A stretch of 64,000 nt of DNA. It comes from Sphingomonas sp. Leaf34. GTDB lineage: Bacteria > Pseudomonadota > Alphaproteobacteria > Sphingomonadales > Sphingomonadaceae. The DNA is taken from NCBI RefSeq assembly GCF_001421805.1, contig NZ_LMLC01000004.1:434001-498000 (forward strand), read 5' to 3'. Positions 7,287 through 16,413 of this stretch are shown piece after piece (positions within the stretch are counted from its first letter, which is position 1; each line of letters opens with the position of its first letter). A model generated the notes under the pieces. That model did not search any database, was not told the origin of the DNA, and worked only from the letters and a program-made list of their open reading frames with translations. The translations under genes and the position numbers were made by a program.

Positions 7287-8314
7287 CCGCGGTCTCCATC
7301 GGCCAAGGCTATCACATAGGCGGCGAGACGGTCCGCGCCACGGGGATCGTCGAGCGCGGCTTGCGCAGCGGGATCGCGGTGTTCGACCTTGGCGAGCAGC
7401 GACGGCCAGTCTGCCGTCGCGGGATCGTTGCAGGACAGCGCCGCCCCCGCTGCAACCAATTGGCGCGCTTTTGACCGTTGTTCGTCGAATGGTCGATCCT
7501 CGGGCAGGCAGACAAACGGCCGCCGCGCCGCCAGTACCGCGCCGACGACGCCGTCCCCGGCGCTGCCGACGACGATCGCTGTCCGCGCGATCCGCGCGGC
7601 CGCGTCGTCGACCCAACCGAAACGTTCAAGATTGCCCGGCGGATCGACGATCGGCGTGCACGCGCCGATGACGCGCCAGGTCCGGTCGGGCGTCGCGCGG
7701 GCGGCGCGCGCCCACACCGCGCTGTCGATCGGTGATCCGCCGCCCCCGCCAACGACGAGGACCGAACCGGGCTCGACCGCATCCGGATCGGCGCGGTTGG
7801 TTACGCCGGGGCAGTATCGTGTCTTGCGTCGTACCCAATCGGGTGTTTCCGGATCATCCAGCGCAGCGGCGAACGGCGCGACGATCGCCGTCGCGGCGCG
7901 GAAGGCATCGAGGTGCGGGATGTCGTTGCGGACCCCGTTCAGCCTGACGAACACGGTCGGGACCGATGCCAGCCGCGCGAGCATGGCGATCTCGCAGGAG
8001 ACATCGACGACCATCAGCGCTGGCCGATGTTCGGCGATCCACTGCGTGACGGCGGCGACCCGGCGACGGATACCGTCATGATCGAGCGGGGCGTAATGCA
8101 GTGCCGCGGGACGGTCTCCGCCCGAATCGTCTCCGTCGAACGCCGCATGCAGACGATCGTCGGGAAGATCGACATAGGCATGCGAGCCGGTCTGCCCGGT
8201 CAGGTTCGTGCCGATCAGCGTGACGCGGCCATCGGCACGCTCGGCGACCGCCAGCGCGCGTGCGCGGTGCCCGGCGCCGTGGTGATGAACATAATAGCCG
8301 ACCGGTCGGGTCAT
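7283..8314 (-). CDS. GT-B glycosyltransferase, MurG/UGT-like
   Basis: A 343-residue protein with a GT-B outline. The N-terminus GYYVHHHGAGHRARALAVA is the Gly/His-rich acceptor-side loop seen in MurG and related enzymes. The C-terminal half has SVLVVGGGGGSPID and then IVVGSAGDGVVGAVLAARRP and EDRPFDEQ, which match the nucleotide-sugar-binding loops of this fold. ATG 8314 overlaps the previous stop. It is one of four glycosyltransferases in the operon, so the product probably has at least three or four sugars or several alternative acceptors. Neither donor nor acceptor can be read from sequence. Confidence 0.8.
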   Translation of the reverse strand: MTRPVGYYVHHHGAGHRARALAVAERADGRVTLIGTNLTGQTGSHAYVDLPDDRLHAAFDGDDSGGDRPAALHYAPLDHDGIRRRVAAVTQWIAEHRPALMVVDVSCEIAMLARLASVPTVFVRLNGVRNDIPHLDAFRAATAIVAPFAAALDDPETPDWVRRKTRYCPGVTNRADPDAVEPGSVLVVGGGGGSPIDSAVWARAARATPDRTWRVIGACTPIVDPPGNLERFGWVDDAAARIARTAIVVGSAGDGVVGAVLAARRPFVCLPEDRPFDEQRSKARQLVAAGAALSCNDPATADWPSLLAKVEHRDPAAQAALDDPRGADRLAAYVIALADGDRG

Positions 8315-9252
8315 CGCGACACTGCCGCGCCAGCCGGGACCGACCCTGGCAGCGCCATGTCTGCCGGCATCGGTGGCAGCGTGGCCTCGTGCGTCAGCAT
8401 CGCCGCGACGCCATGGGCTGCCCGCTCGGCGCGGCGCCACTGCGCCCGCGCGCGCCAATGTTCGAAGGCCGGTACCTGCGGCGCGGTGCCGTCGGCCAGC
8501 GTCGCGGCCAGATCGGCCATCGCGACGGCCATGCCACCCTCAGCGCGACCATCGGTGCGTGCCGATACGCGCGTCCACACCGATGGCGGGTGGACCAGTC
8601 GCCCGCCCGCCGCGACCGCGTCGATGACCATCTTGCGATCCTCGCCGGACGCAATCGGCGTGACTCCGCCGATCGCGTGGAACAGCGCGGCGTCTATCGC
8701 AATGCTCGCGCCGGTGTGGTCGCCGTGACGCGGCGCCGGATCGTGAGGGGCGGGGTCGATCGCATCCTCGATCGCGCGCACCGCCGCCCAATAGTCATCG
8801 AACCGCGCCCGCAGCGCGACGACCGCCGGGGCGATCGGCTCCGCATCGTCGAGGACGATCCGCCCGCCGACAATGTCCGCTCCGGCATCGATCGCGGCCA
8901 GATTGGCGGCGATCCAGGTGGCGGGCGGGCGGCAATCCGCATCGGTCGAGATGAGTACGCCCTCTCCGTCGAGCCAGGCATGCCCCATCGCCATCGCGTG
9001 CCCGCGGGCACTACCGGCATGGGCACGCGGTGGAGGGAATGTGCAGGCCTCGGCCCGGATATCCAAACGCCCGCGGTGACGCAGCGCGGCGTCCTGCGCC
9101 ACCGCGAGGCTGTCATCGTCGCTATTGTTGATGCAGACGGCTACCCGGATGCGCTCGCGCACGGCCTGCGCGGCCAGCGCGTCGAGCAGGATCGGCAGAC
9201 GCTGGACTTCATTGCGCGCTGGCACGCAGACGCAGAATGCGGGGGTGGTCAT
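8311..9252 (-). CDS. Family 2 (GT-A) glycosyltransferase
   Basis: A 313-residue GT-A enzyme. It starts FCVCVPARNEVQRLPILLDAL, the standard N-terminal strand and helix of family 2, and has the DxD motif in VLISTDADCRPP near residue 125, followed by a GGRI segment and a GEDRKM motif at about 215-220. ATG 9252 overlaps the stop of the GT4 gene. It would use a nucleotide sugar or a prenyl-phosphate sugar in the cytoplasm. There is no long membrane segment, so it is probably soluble or peripheral. Confidence 0.85.
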   Translation of the reverse strand: MTTPAFCVCVPARNEVQRLPILLDALAAQAVRERIRVAVCINNSDDDSLAVAQDAALRHRGRLDIRAEACTFPPPRAHAGSARGHAMAMGHAWLDGEGVLISTDADCRPPATWIAANLAAIDAGADIVGGRIVLDDAEPIAPAVVALRARFDDYWAAVRAIEDAIDPAPHDPAPRHGDHTGASIAIDAALFHAIGGVTPIASGEDRKMVIDAVAAGGRLVHPPSVWTRVSARTDGRAEGGMAVAMADLAATLADGTAPQVPAFEHWRARAQWRRAERAAHGVAAMLTHEATLPPMPADMALPGSVPAGAAVSR

Positions 9253-10403
9253 CCCAAGCGTGCGCCGGTCGCCGGTTTGATCCCGGCCATGCCCCCGCGC
9301 GCGGGCCACATCGCGGACATCGCCGCGGCGGCCGGCTCGGGGATCGGCACGGGGCGCGCCGTCATCTCGGCGTAGAGCGCCTCATAGCCGTCGATCATCG
9401 TTTCGGCATCGCAGATCGCCTCGGCCCGCGCGCGGCTGTCCGACCGGTCGAGCCGCATCGCCTGGATCGCCGCGTTCGCCAATGCACCGACATCGTCGGG
9501 ATCGGCGAGCACGCCGCTCGTGGCGTCGAGCAGCGTCGGTATCGCACCACGCGCAAAGGCCGCGACCGGCGTCCCGCACGACAGCGCTTCCGCGACCACC
9601 AGGCCATAGGGCTCGTCCCAGCGTGGCGTGCACAGAAACGCCCGCGCCCCGCCGATCAAATGCGACAGGTCGGCATGATCGAGATGGCCGACATAGCGGA
9701 TCGCGGCATCGAGGTGCGGCGCGATCTCGGCGGCATAATAGGTCGGATCGGAAATCGGGCCGGCGATCCGCAACGGCAGACCGATGTGCCGTGCCGCCGC
9801 GATCGCCAGATGAAGGCCCTTCTCGGGAACGATCCGGCCATACCAGACCAGATATGCTTCGGCATCGGGCTGCGCGCGATACGGGAAGCGATCGAGATCG
9901 ATGCCGTTGCCGACCACGCGATCGATCGGCACGATCGGCGACCACATCGTGCGGATCGCCTCCGAGACCGCAACGAACCGGGTCGCTTCGGCACGGCACA
10001 GCCGGATCCCGCTTTCGAGCCAGCAGAAGGGCGGCGTGTGCAGTGTCGTCACCATCGGCATCGGCAGCGTATCCGCCATCGCCACGGGCAAATAATGCAG
10101 CGAATTATTGTGGACGATATCGAACGCGCCCCGGCGGAGTTCGGACATCAGCCTGAGATAGGCATGATGTTCGCGAAAGAACGCGATGTCGGTCGCCTCC
10201 GCAACGCCTGTCGCCATCAACGCGGTTTCGTCGCAGATCGCGGTCAGCCCGGTCGCCGGATCGGACCGCGTCGAAGCGAACAGCGTCACGTCATGGCCGC
10301 GTGCGCGCAGGCGGGTCGCGAGCAGGTGCGTGTGCATCTCGAGCCCGCCCGCAAACGGTTCGACGATGGCATGCTTGAGATGGGCGATGATCGCGATACG
10401 CAT
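9249..10403 (-). CDS. Family 4 (GT-B) glycosyltransferase, first gene of the operon
   Basis: A 384-residue GT4 enzyme. The N-terminus MRIAIIAHLKHAIVEPFAGG with a GGLEMH motif, then SLHYLPVAMADTLPMPMVTTLH, is typical of GT4. The C-terminal donor-binding domain has GRIVPEKGLHLAIAAAR and PRWDEPYGLVVAEALSCGTP, including the E-x7-E element. The start at ATG 10403 is preferred to an upstream in-frame start at 10427, because MRIAII is the usual beginning of the fold. As the promoter-proximal gene it may add the first or defining sugar. Confidence 0.9.
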   Translation of the reverse strand: MRIAIIAHLKHAIVEPFAGGLEMHTHLLATRLRARGHDVTLFASTRSDPATGLTAICDETALMATGVAEATDIAFFREHHAYLRLMSELRRGAFDIVHNNSLHYLPVAMADTLPMPMVTTLHTPPFCWLESGIRLCRAEATRFVAVSEAIRTMWSPIVPIDRVVGNGIDLDRFPYRAQPDAEAYLVWYGRIVPEKGLHLAIAAARHIGLPLRIAGPISDPTYYAAEIAPHLDAAIRYVGHLDHADLSHLIGGARAFLCTPRWDEPYGLVVAEALSCGTPVAAFARGAIPTLLDATSGVLADPDDVGALANAAIQAMRLDRSDSRARAEAICDAETMIDGYEALYAEMTARPVPIPEPAAAAMSAMWPARGGMAGIKPATGARLG

Positions 10404-10955
10404 GATCGGACTGAACCATCCACACAATAGTTGAGCGGACGTAACGACCGTGGAGCGCCACTGGGTCCGTATACTATTGCAAAATCGTGCTGATAGGGAT
10501 CAAGCGTTGCACTATACTATTGGCCGGCCTGGATATTCGATGCCCGCGCAACAGGGTCGCTCGAAAGCTATGCCCGGGTTCCATGCGCCTGGCGCACTTC
10601 AAATACGACACGCGTAGCACTGGCAGGTCGATTAACCCGGTCGCGCCACTTGTTGCCGATCAATGGGACGAATAGTTGGTCTGACGTTCGACCGGTGCCG
10701 GGCAATCGGCCGCCCCGCTCTGCTCCGTCAGCTCGATGGCATGCTGAAGATGACAGGCGGCGAGAATTTCCAAGTCGCGATCTAGCAACGCGAGCGCCAT
10801 TTTCATCAAAGACAGGGCGGTTTCAGAACGTCTTGGCATGATCCATGTTAGAATAATGCAGAATGCGAGACAAGGGAAAGCCGCGTGGGGAAAGGGCTTT
10901 CAACGGGTTTGGATATGATTCTTCGGTCGCAGAGCCGCTGGCGCGCGCATGCACG
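10404..10955. other. Intergenic region upstream of the glycosyltransferase operon
   Basis: No convincing gene. Local composition is more AT-rich near 10465-10530. The region contains the direct repeat described separately and should hold the promoter of the minus-strand operon; I could not fix a -10/-35 pair with confidence. Confidence 0.5.
10470..10522. promoter_or_regulatory. Direct repeat TATACTATTG x2, possible operator
   Basis: The 10-mer TATACTATTG occurs at 10470-10479 and again at 10513-10522, a 43-bp offset (about four helical turns), 67 bp and more upstream of the first gene of the minus-strand operon. AT-rich exact repeats at this spacing in a high-GC genome are good candidates for a regulator site or for paired promoter elements. 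The role is inferred. Confidence 0.35.
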
Positions 10956-12380
10956 TCAGTTCAGCATGCCCGCATAGCTTTGGGGTGGCGCCTGAAGCGT
11001 CATGCGTGCGGCTGTCCCGGCGACGATCACCAGCAGCAGCGCGGCCAGGCCGACGATCACCACGCGCCGCGGCGGTGCATGATCGGCGAGCAGGACGATG
11101 GCGATGGCGGTCGCGATCATCGGCCACAGATGATAGCGCAGATCCGAGGCGATGCTGAGGACGCCGAAACTGGCTTCCAGCGCGAGCGCGGACACAAGCA
11201 GCGCGATCGCCAAACGCCGCGGCGCGTCGTCGGGGCGTGCCAGCGCCGCGGCGAGCGCGACGATCGCAAGCACGATCCAGACGATCGGCCAGCCGAGCGG
11301 CATCTCGACGATCGCAGCGGTCACGGTTTCCCAGCGCTGCGCTGCTGGGTTGGGGCTATCGAGACCGAGCGTGTTGGGCTCGGATGCGGCCGGCGGCGCG
11401 GCACCGGGCCAGTGGAACGGGACGAGCCAGCGGTCGGTCGAGTTCAGATGCGCCAACCGATGCGCGGCATAGGCGACCGGATGGTGAAGTGCCGCAGACG
11501 CGAGCGTCAGGTAGAGCGACGACGCGGGCAGCGTATGCAAGCGTGCCATCGTCGGCGCACAATGCTCGTCGTCGCCAAGCGGATCCCAGAAGAACGGCTT
11601 TGCGCAGTGGCGGGCGACGATGGCGGCGGATTCGGACGGGGTCAGGCCTGTGCTCGTGCTGTCGGGCGCGCGGGCGGCGATGCCGGCAAGATCGTAGAGC
11701 GCCTGGGTCGCCTCGACCCCGCTGTGGTTCGCGCGGAGCACCTGGTGGTTCACGAGGGGGGCGACGCCCAGTATGACGATGACCGCGATGCAGGCCGTGG
11801 CGAGTTTGGCGCGCGCACGCGCGGGGCGGGGCGACAGCATCACGCTCAGCGGCACGACGATGAAGACGGCGTTCGCGCGAACGAGCACGGCATAGACGAG
11901 CAGCAACGCGACCGGGATCATCGCCGAAGCCGGTGTCGGTCGGTTGGCGAGACGCCACCAGCCGACGATACCGACCGCGGCGAGCAGCGCGCCGACAAGT
12001 TGCGCATCTTTGAGCACGACACCCTGCCAGCCGAGGAACGGCGGCAACACGCCGATGACGAGGATCACCACCGCGCTGCGGGTGCGTCCGGCACGGGCGA
12101 GTGCCGCGGCGAGCAGGCCGAGGCCGAGCCAATAGGTGGCGAGCTGGAGCACCAGCATGGGCGTCGCGCCGGGTCCCAGCGTGGCGAGCAGCGCCCAGAT
12201 GCGCGCCATCGCGGGCGGGTGCCAGTCATCATACACGCCCGACAGGACCTGACGATATTGCGCGACGGTGTCGTACATCGCGACCCCGGGCCAGAACAGT
12301 GCAAGCGAGGCGATCCACAGCGCACTCGCGACGAGGGCGATGTGGCGCGGTTTGAGACGGGACGCAGGTTCGATCGACAT
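10956..12380 (-). CDS. Polytopic membrane protein, possibly GT-C-type glycosyltransferase
   Basis: A 474-residue protein with about ten to twelve hydrophobic segments, for example IALVASALWIASLALFW near the start and VVIVGLAALLLVIVAGTAA near the end. Just after the first membrane segment it has GVAMYDTVAQYRQ and then YDDWHPPAMARIWALL; an acidic residue in the first periplasmic loop is a feature of GT-C enzymes that use lipid-linked sugars. I cannot assign it to a named family. It lies on the same strand as the seven-gene glycosyl operon but 552 bp upstream, so co-operation with it is only a suggestion. ATG 12380 is preferred; 12395 is an alternative. Confidence 0.6.
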   Translation of the reverse strand: MSIEPASRLKPRHIALVASALWIASLALFWPGVAMYDTVAQYRQVLSGVYDDWHPPAMARIWALLATLGPGATPMLVLQLATYWLGLGLLAAALARAGRTRSAVVILVIGVLPPFLGWQGVVLKDAQLVGALLAAVGIVGWWRLANRPTPASAMIPVALLLVYAVLVRANAVFIVVPLSVMLSPRPARARAKLATACIAVIVILGVAPLVNHQVLRANHSGVEATQALYDLAGIAARAPDSTSTGLTPSESAAIVARHCAKPFFWDPLGDDEHCAPTMARLHTLPASSLYLTLASAALHHPVAYAAHRLAHLNSTDRWLVPFHWPGAAPPAASEPNTLGLDSPNPAAQRWETVTAAIVEMPLGWPIVWIVLAIVALAAALARPDDAPRRLAIALLVSALALEASFGVLSIASDLRYHLWPMIATAIAIVLLADHAPPRRVVIVGLAALLLVIVAGTAARMTLQAPPQSYAGMLN

Positions 12381-12794
12381 TCGCGGGTCCTGCACCGATG
12401 GGCGATACGTCGCGGATCCCGCGAACGGGGAGGCGTGACGCGGCGACCTTGCGGGGCCGTCCGCCTAAGGGTCAAGGGCGATAGGGCCGAAACGAGACGG
12501 TTTGCCCGGCGCGGTCGATCGGCCGGGTACCGGGATGGTCGATGACGCTGCCGGATCAAGGCATCGCTGGATCACGCGAGTGGTGACTTTGCCGACGGCG
12601 GGCATGCTGCGTAGCGAGCACCCGGGTCCTGCCTCCGCCCCGATGGCGGGGAGGGCAGCCCGATCGCCGGCACGGATTCTTACGCATAAGGGGGGCCACT
12701 TGGCAGGCGGAGGGGGCGGGAAGCAGCCACGTCTGCGCCGTGTTCCCCCTCCGACACCTCAGCGACCGCCCCCTTGCGGGGGAGGATACCGCGA
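12381..12794. other. Intergenic region with palindromic repeats
   Basis: No gene is supported on either strand between the membrane protein and lpdA. The right half consists of GC-rich palindromic units (see the repeat at 12630-12786). Confidence 0.6.
12630..12786. repeat. GC-rich palindromic repeat cluster
   Basis: Several short inverted units: CTCCGCCCCGATGGCGGGGAG near 12633-12653, GGCGGAGGGGGCGGG near 12706-12720 and CCCCCTTGCGGGGG near 12770-12783. Together they can form stem-loops between lpdA and the membrane-protein gene. They resemble, but do not exactly match, the palindromes found between the mur genes in this window. Confidence 0.6.
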
Positions 12795-14189
12795 TCAGTA
12801 GTGGATCGACCGGCCGTAGGCGCCGAGGACGCTCTCGTGCATCATCTCGCTGAGCGTCGGGTGCGCGAACACCGTCTCCATCAGCTCGGCCTCGGTCGTC
12901 TCGAGCTGGCGCGCGACGACATAGCCCTGGATCAGCTCGGTGACTTCCGCGCCGACCATGTGCGCGCCGAGCAGCTCGCCGGTCTTCGCGTCGAACACCG
13001 TCTTCACGAAACCCTCGGCCTCGCCGAGCGCGATCGCCTTGCCGTTGCCGATGAACGGGAATTTGCCGACCTTGAGCTCATAGCCGGCTTCCTTGGCCTT
13101 CGCCTCGGTCATGCCGACGCTCGCGACCTGCGGGCGCGAATAGGTGCAGCCGGGGATGTTGGCCTTGTCCATCTGATGCGGCGACCCGCCCGCGATCTTC
13201 TCGACCGCGATGATGCCCTCATGGCTGGCCTTGTGCGCGAGCCACGGCGCGCCGGTGACGTCGCCGATCGCCCAGATGCCGTCGACATTGGTGCGGCCAT
13301 ATCCGTCGGTCTTGATGTGCCCGCGGTCGGTTTCGACGCCGAGCGCTTCCAGCCCGATATTCTCGGTGTTAGGGACGATGCCGATCGCGACGATCGCGTG
13401 GCTGAACGTCTCCTCGACGACCTTGCCGTCCTTGTGCTTGATCTTCGCGGTGACGCCGCTGCCCGATGGCGCCAGACCTTCGAGTCCGGTGCCGGTCAGC
13501 AGCGTGATGCCCTGCTTGGTCAGCGCCTTGTCCATGAACGCGGAGACTTCCTCGTCCTCGACCGGCAGGATCCGCGGAAGCATCTCGACGATCGTCACGT
13601 CGGCGCCCATGTCGTTGTAGAAGCTGGCGAACTCGACGCCGATCGCGCCCGATCCGATGACCAGCAGCTTGGTCGGCATTTCGGTCGGCACCATCGCGTG
13701 ACGATAGGTCCAGATAGTCTTCCCATCGGCCTTGGCGAACGGCAGGTCGCGCGCGCGCGCGCCGGTCGCGACGATGATGTTCTTGGCTTCGAGCTCGACG
13801 GTCTTGTCGCCCTGCTTGACGCTCAGCTTGCCCTTTGCGGTCACGGTGCCGACGCCTTCGACGACGGTCACCTTGTTCTTCTTCATCAGGCCCTTCACGC
13901 CCGCGTTAAGCTGGCCCGCGACCTTGCGGCTGCGGTCGACGACCTTGGCGAGATCGAAGCCGACATTGTCGGCCTTTAGGCCATAGCTCTCGGCGTTCTG
14001 CATGTAGTGATAGATTTCCGACGTACGCAGCAGCGCCTTGGTCGGGATGCAGCCCCAGTTGAGGCAGATGCCGCCCAGGCGCTCGCGCTCGACGATCGCG
14101 ACCTTCAGGCCGAGTTGCGACGCGCGGATCGCGGCGACGTAGCCGCCGGGGCCCGAGCCGAGGATGACGAGATCATAGGTATCAGCCAC
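12795..14189 (-). CDS. lpdA: Dihydrolipoyl dehydrogenase (E3)
   Basis: A 464-residue flavoprotein that reoxidises dihydrolipoamide for 2-oxoacid dehydrogenase complexes, passing electrons to NAD. It has an FAD-binding motif GSGPGGYVAAIRA at 11-23, the redox-active disulfide in GGICLNWGCIPTKALL at about 39-54, an NAD-binding GSGAIGVEFA in the middle, and the C-terminal catalytic HPTLSE of the dimer interface. Length is normal. It lies downstream of pdhC on the same strand with two small genes between, so it probably serves pyruvate dehydrogenase. Confidence 0.95.
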   Translation of the reverse strand: MADTYDLVILGSGPGGYVAAIRASQLGLKVAIVERERLGGICLNWGCIPTKALLRTSEIYHYMQNAESYGLKADNVGFDLAKVVDRSRKVAGQLNAGVKGLMKKNKVTVVEGVGTVTAKGKLSVKQGDKTVELEAKNIIVATGARARDLPFAKADGKTIWTYRHAMVPTEMPTKLLVIGSGAIGVEFASFYNDMGADVTIVEMLPRILPVEDEEVSAFMDKALTKQGITLLTGTGLEGLAPSGSGVTAKIKHKDGKVVEETFSHAIVAIGIVPNTENIGLEALGVETDRGHIKTDGYGRTNVDGIWAIGDVTGAPWLAHKASHEGIIAVEKIAGGSPHQMDKANIPGCTYSRPQVASVGMTEAKAKEAGYELKVGKFPFIGNGKAIALGEAEGFVKTVFDAKTGELLGAHMVGAEVTELIQGYVVARQLETTEAELMETVFAHPTLSEMMHESVLGAYGRSIHY

Positions 14190-14220
14190 GGTAGAGTCCT
14201 TTGGATTAGTTGGTTGCTGC

Positions 14221-14610
14221 TTAGCTAGAAGCGGGCGGCACGGGCCGCGGTTTGCGGTCGTCGTCGACCGCCACGAAGATGAAGCGCGCCTGGGTCACCT
14301 TGCAGCTGTCGTTGCTGTGCCGCGCGCGGCGCCAGGCCTCGACCTCGATCGTCATCGAGGTGCGACCGACCGCGAGCAGATGCGCGTAGACCGACACCTC
14401 GTCGCCGACGACGACGGGCATGTGGAATTTCATCGCATCCGCCGCGATCGTGACGGCTCGGCCGCCGCTCCGCCTGGATGCGACCGAGCCGGCGGCGAGA
14501 TCCATCTGGCCCATCAGCCAACCGCCGAAGATGTCGCCATAGGGGTTGGCGTCGGCGGGCATCGCGGTGACGCGAATGGTAGGAGCCTTTTCAGGCGGTA
14601 GTTCGGTCAT
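14221..14610 (-). CDS. Acyl-CoA thioesterase, hotdog fold (YciA-like)
   Basis: A 129-residue single hotdog-domain protein. It carries the family signature with ANPYGDIFGGWLMGQMDLA at residues 21-39, where the catalytic Asp lies at the start of the hotdog helix, and KFHMPVVVGDEVSVYA in the central sheet. Members hydrolyse short- to medium-chain acyl-CoA. ATG 14610 overlaps the stop of the small membrane gene upstream. It sits between pdhC and lpdA, which suggests a housekeeping role in acyl-CoA turnover. Confidence 0.88.
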   Translation of the reverse strand: MTELPPEKAPTIRVTAMPADANPYGDIFGGWLMGQMDLAAGSVASRRSGGRAVTIAADAMKFHMPVVVGDEVSVYAHLLAVGRTSMTIEVEAWRRARHSNDSCKVTQARFIFVAVDDDRKPRPVPPASS

Positions 14611-14828
14611 GCTTCAGTCCTGCGGGTCGCCTGATCGAGACGGCGGGCGCGACGCAGTGGCCCAGCGCCCATCAGCAAGGTCGCGACCATTGCCGCGGCC
14701 CCGCCCGCCCAGATCACGTCTCGCCCGAGCGGATAGGACCATGCCGCCGCCCAGGTAATTGCGACCGCCACGCCGAGCCCGGCGAGAATGTGAAAGATCT
14801 CGATGGTCGTCTTCTTCATGTCGAACAT
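14607..14828 (-). CDS. Small two-helix membrane protein, hypothetical
   Basis: A 73-residue protein with two hydrophobic segments (IEIFHILAGLGVAVAITWAA and DVIWAGGAAAMVATLLMGAG) and a basic C-terminal tail. I prefer ATG 14828 (MFDMKKT); ATG 14819 (MKKTTIE) is also possible. The stop overlaps the thioesterase start (ATGA), implying co-translation. No known family. Confidence 0.55.
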   Translation of the reverse strand: MFDMKKTTIEIFHILAGLGVAVAITWAAAWSYPLGRDVIWAGGAAAMVATLLMGAGPLRRARRLDQATRRTEA

Positions 14829-14877
14829 CCCCCTAAACCGTTCGTGTCGATCGCAGTCGAGGTCCATGCGTCTCATG

Positions 14878-14905
14878 TCCTTCGACTTCGCTCAGGGCGA
14901 ACGGA
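14878..14905. repeat. Sphingomonad-type small palindrome
   Basis: The 28-bp unit TCCTTCGACTTCGCTCAGGG followed by CGAACGGA can fold into an imperfect hairpin. Near-identical units are, as I recall, widespread between sphingomonad genes. Here it lies just past the end of pdhC, between it and the small membrane gene. Confidence 0.6.
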
Positions 14906-14935
14906 GTGGGAGACGTGACGTCCATGTCCGTCAGC

Positions 14936-16291
14936 TTACGCCAGCATGCCCAGCGGGTTCTCGACGAGGTGCTTGAACGCCTTCATGAACTGCGCGCCGT
15001 CCGCACCGTCGATCGCGCGGTGATCGAAGCTGCCGGTCGCGGACATCACGGTGGCCACGGTGAGTTCGTCGCCGACGACGTACGGACGCTTCTCGCCCGC
15101 GCCGATCGCGAGGATCATCGCCTGGGGCGGGTTGATGACCGCATCGAACTGCGTGATGCCGAACATGCCCATGTTGCTGATCGACGCGGTGCCGCCCTGA
15201 TATTCCTCGGGCTTCAGCTTGCCGTCGCGGGCGCGGGCGGCAAGGTCCTTCATCTGCGTCGAGATCGACGACAGCGAGGCGGTGTCCGCACCGACGATGA
15301 TCGGCGTGATCAGCCCCGATGGCGTGCTGACCGCGACCGAGATATCGGCGCGCTGGAAGCTGATCAGCTGGTCTGGCGTGAACATCACGTTGCAGGTCGG
15401 CACCTGCATCAGCGCGACGGCCTGTGCCTTGATGAGCAGATCGTTGACCGACAGCTTCACGCCACGCGCTTCGAGGCTCTTGTTCAGCTCGCCGCGCAGC
15501 TTGAGCAGCGCGTCGAGACGGATGTTCACCGTCAGGTAGATGTGCGGAACGGTCTGCTTCGATTCGGTCAGACGACGCGCGATTGTCTTCCGCACGTTGC
15601 TGAGCTTGGTCGCCTCGTGCGGGATATCCGGCACGGTCGCAGGCTTGGCGGCAGGCGCGGGGGCTGCAGCAGCGGCAGTCGGCGCAGCGTCGGTCCTGGC
15701 AGCAATAGGTGCCGCACCTGGCTTTGCGCTCTCGACGTCGGCCTTGACGATGCGACCCTTGGGCCCCGAACCCGAGACAGAGCCAAGATCGATACCCTTG
15801 TCGGCGGCCAGGCGGCGGGCGAGCGGGCTCGCCTTCACACGGTCACCGCTGGCGGGCGCGGTTGCAGACGCAGTGCCCGCATCTGCGGGACGACCGTGAT
15901 CCTCGGCCGAAGCCTCCGTGCGTTCGACCGGCTTGGCCTCGCTGCCGGTGTCGTTGGGATCCTTCGGATCGGGCTTGGCTTCCGATTCCTTGGCGGCCGG
16001 CTCGGGCGTCTCGCTCTTGGTGGGTGCGGACACCGACGATGCGTCCTCGCCCTCTTCGGCGATGATCGCGATAACCGTGCCGACCTTCACGTTGTCGGTA
16101 CCCTCGGCGACGAGGATCTTGACGACGGTGCCCTCATCGACGGCTTCGAATTCCATCGTCGCCTTGTCGGTTTCGATCTCGGCCATCAGGTCGCCGGATT
16201 TCACGACGTCGCCTTCCTTGATCAACCATTTGGCGAGGGTTCCCTCCTCCATGGTCGGGGACAGCGCAGGCATCTTGATCTCGATCGACAT
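14936..16291 (-). CDS. pdhC: Pyruvate dehydrogenase E2, dihydrolipoamide acetyltransferase
   Basis: A 451-residue protein with three parts. A lipoyl domain at 1-80 contains the modifiable Lys in [13 protein letters not shown] long Ala/Pro/Glu-rich linker holds a peripheral-subunit-binding domain ([20 protein letters not shown], about 155-190). The C-terminal acyltransferase ends with [16 protein letters not shown], carrying the catalytic His and Asp. It transfers acetyl groups to CoA in the pyruvate dehydrogenase core. ATG 16291 is the normal start ([14 protein letters not shown]). pdhA and pdhB are not in the window; lpdA lies downstream. Confidence 0.95.
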   Translation of the reverse strand: MSIEIKMPALSPTMEEGTLAKWLIKEGDVVKSGDLMAEIETDKATMEFEAVDEGTVVKILVAEGTDNVKVGTVIAIIAEEGEDASSVSAPTKSETPEPAAKESEAKPDPKDPNDTGSEAKPVERTEASAEDHGRPADAGTASATAPASGDRVKASPLARRLAADKGIDLGSVSGSGPKGRIVKADVESAKPGAAPIAARTDAAPTAAAAAPAPAAKPATVPDIPHEATKLSNVRKTIARRLTESKQTVPHIYLTVNIRLDALLKLRGELNKSLEARGVKLSVNDLLIKAQAVALMQVPTCNVMFTPDQLISFQRADISVAVSTPSGLITPIIVGADTASLSSISTQMKDLAARARDGKLKPEEYQGGTASISNMGMFGITQFDAVINPPQAMILAIGAGEKRPYVVGDELTVATVMSATGSFDHRAIDGADGAQFMKAFKHLVENPLGMLA

Positions 16292-16413
16292 GGATTTCCC
16301 CAGGGCGTGATGTAACGGCATGCCTACTCGCGCCCTCGTCCGCTCGGGTCAACCCCGCCGCACTTGCGTATCGACCCGCTGCGGCCCAATTACCGGCAAT
16401 AACGGGGGCGAAA

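Noticed and set aside
10863..12545. 560-residue plus-strand open frame over the membrane-protein gene
   Set aside because: Composition is Arg/Asp/Gly-rich without domains, while the opposite strand gives a coherent polytopic membrane protein.
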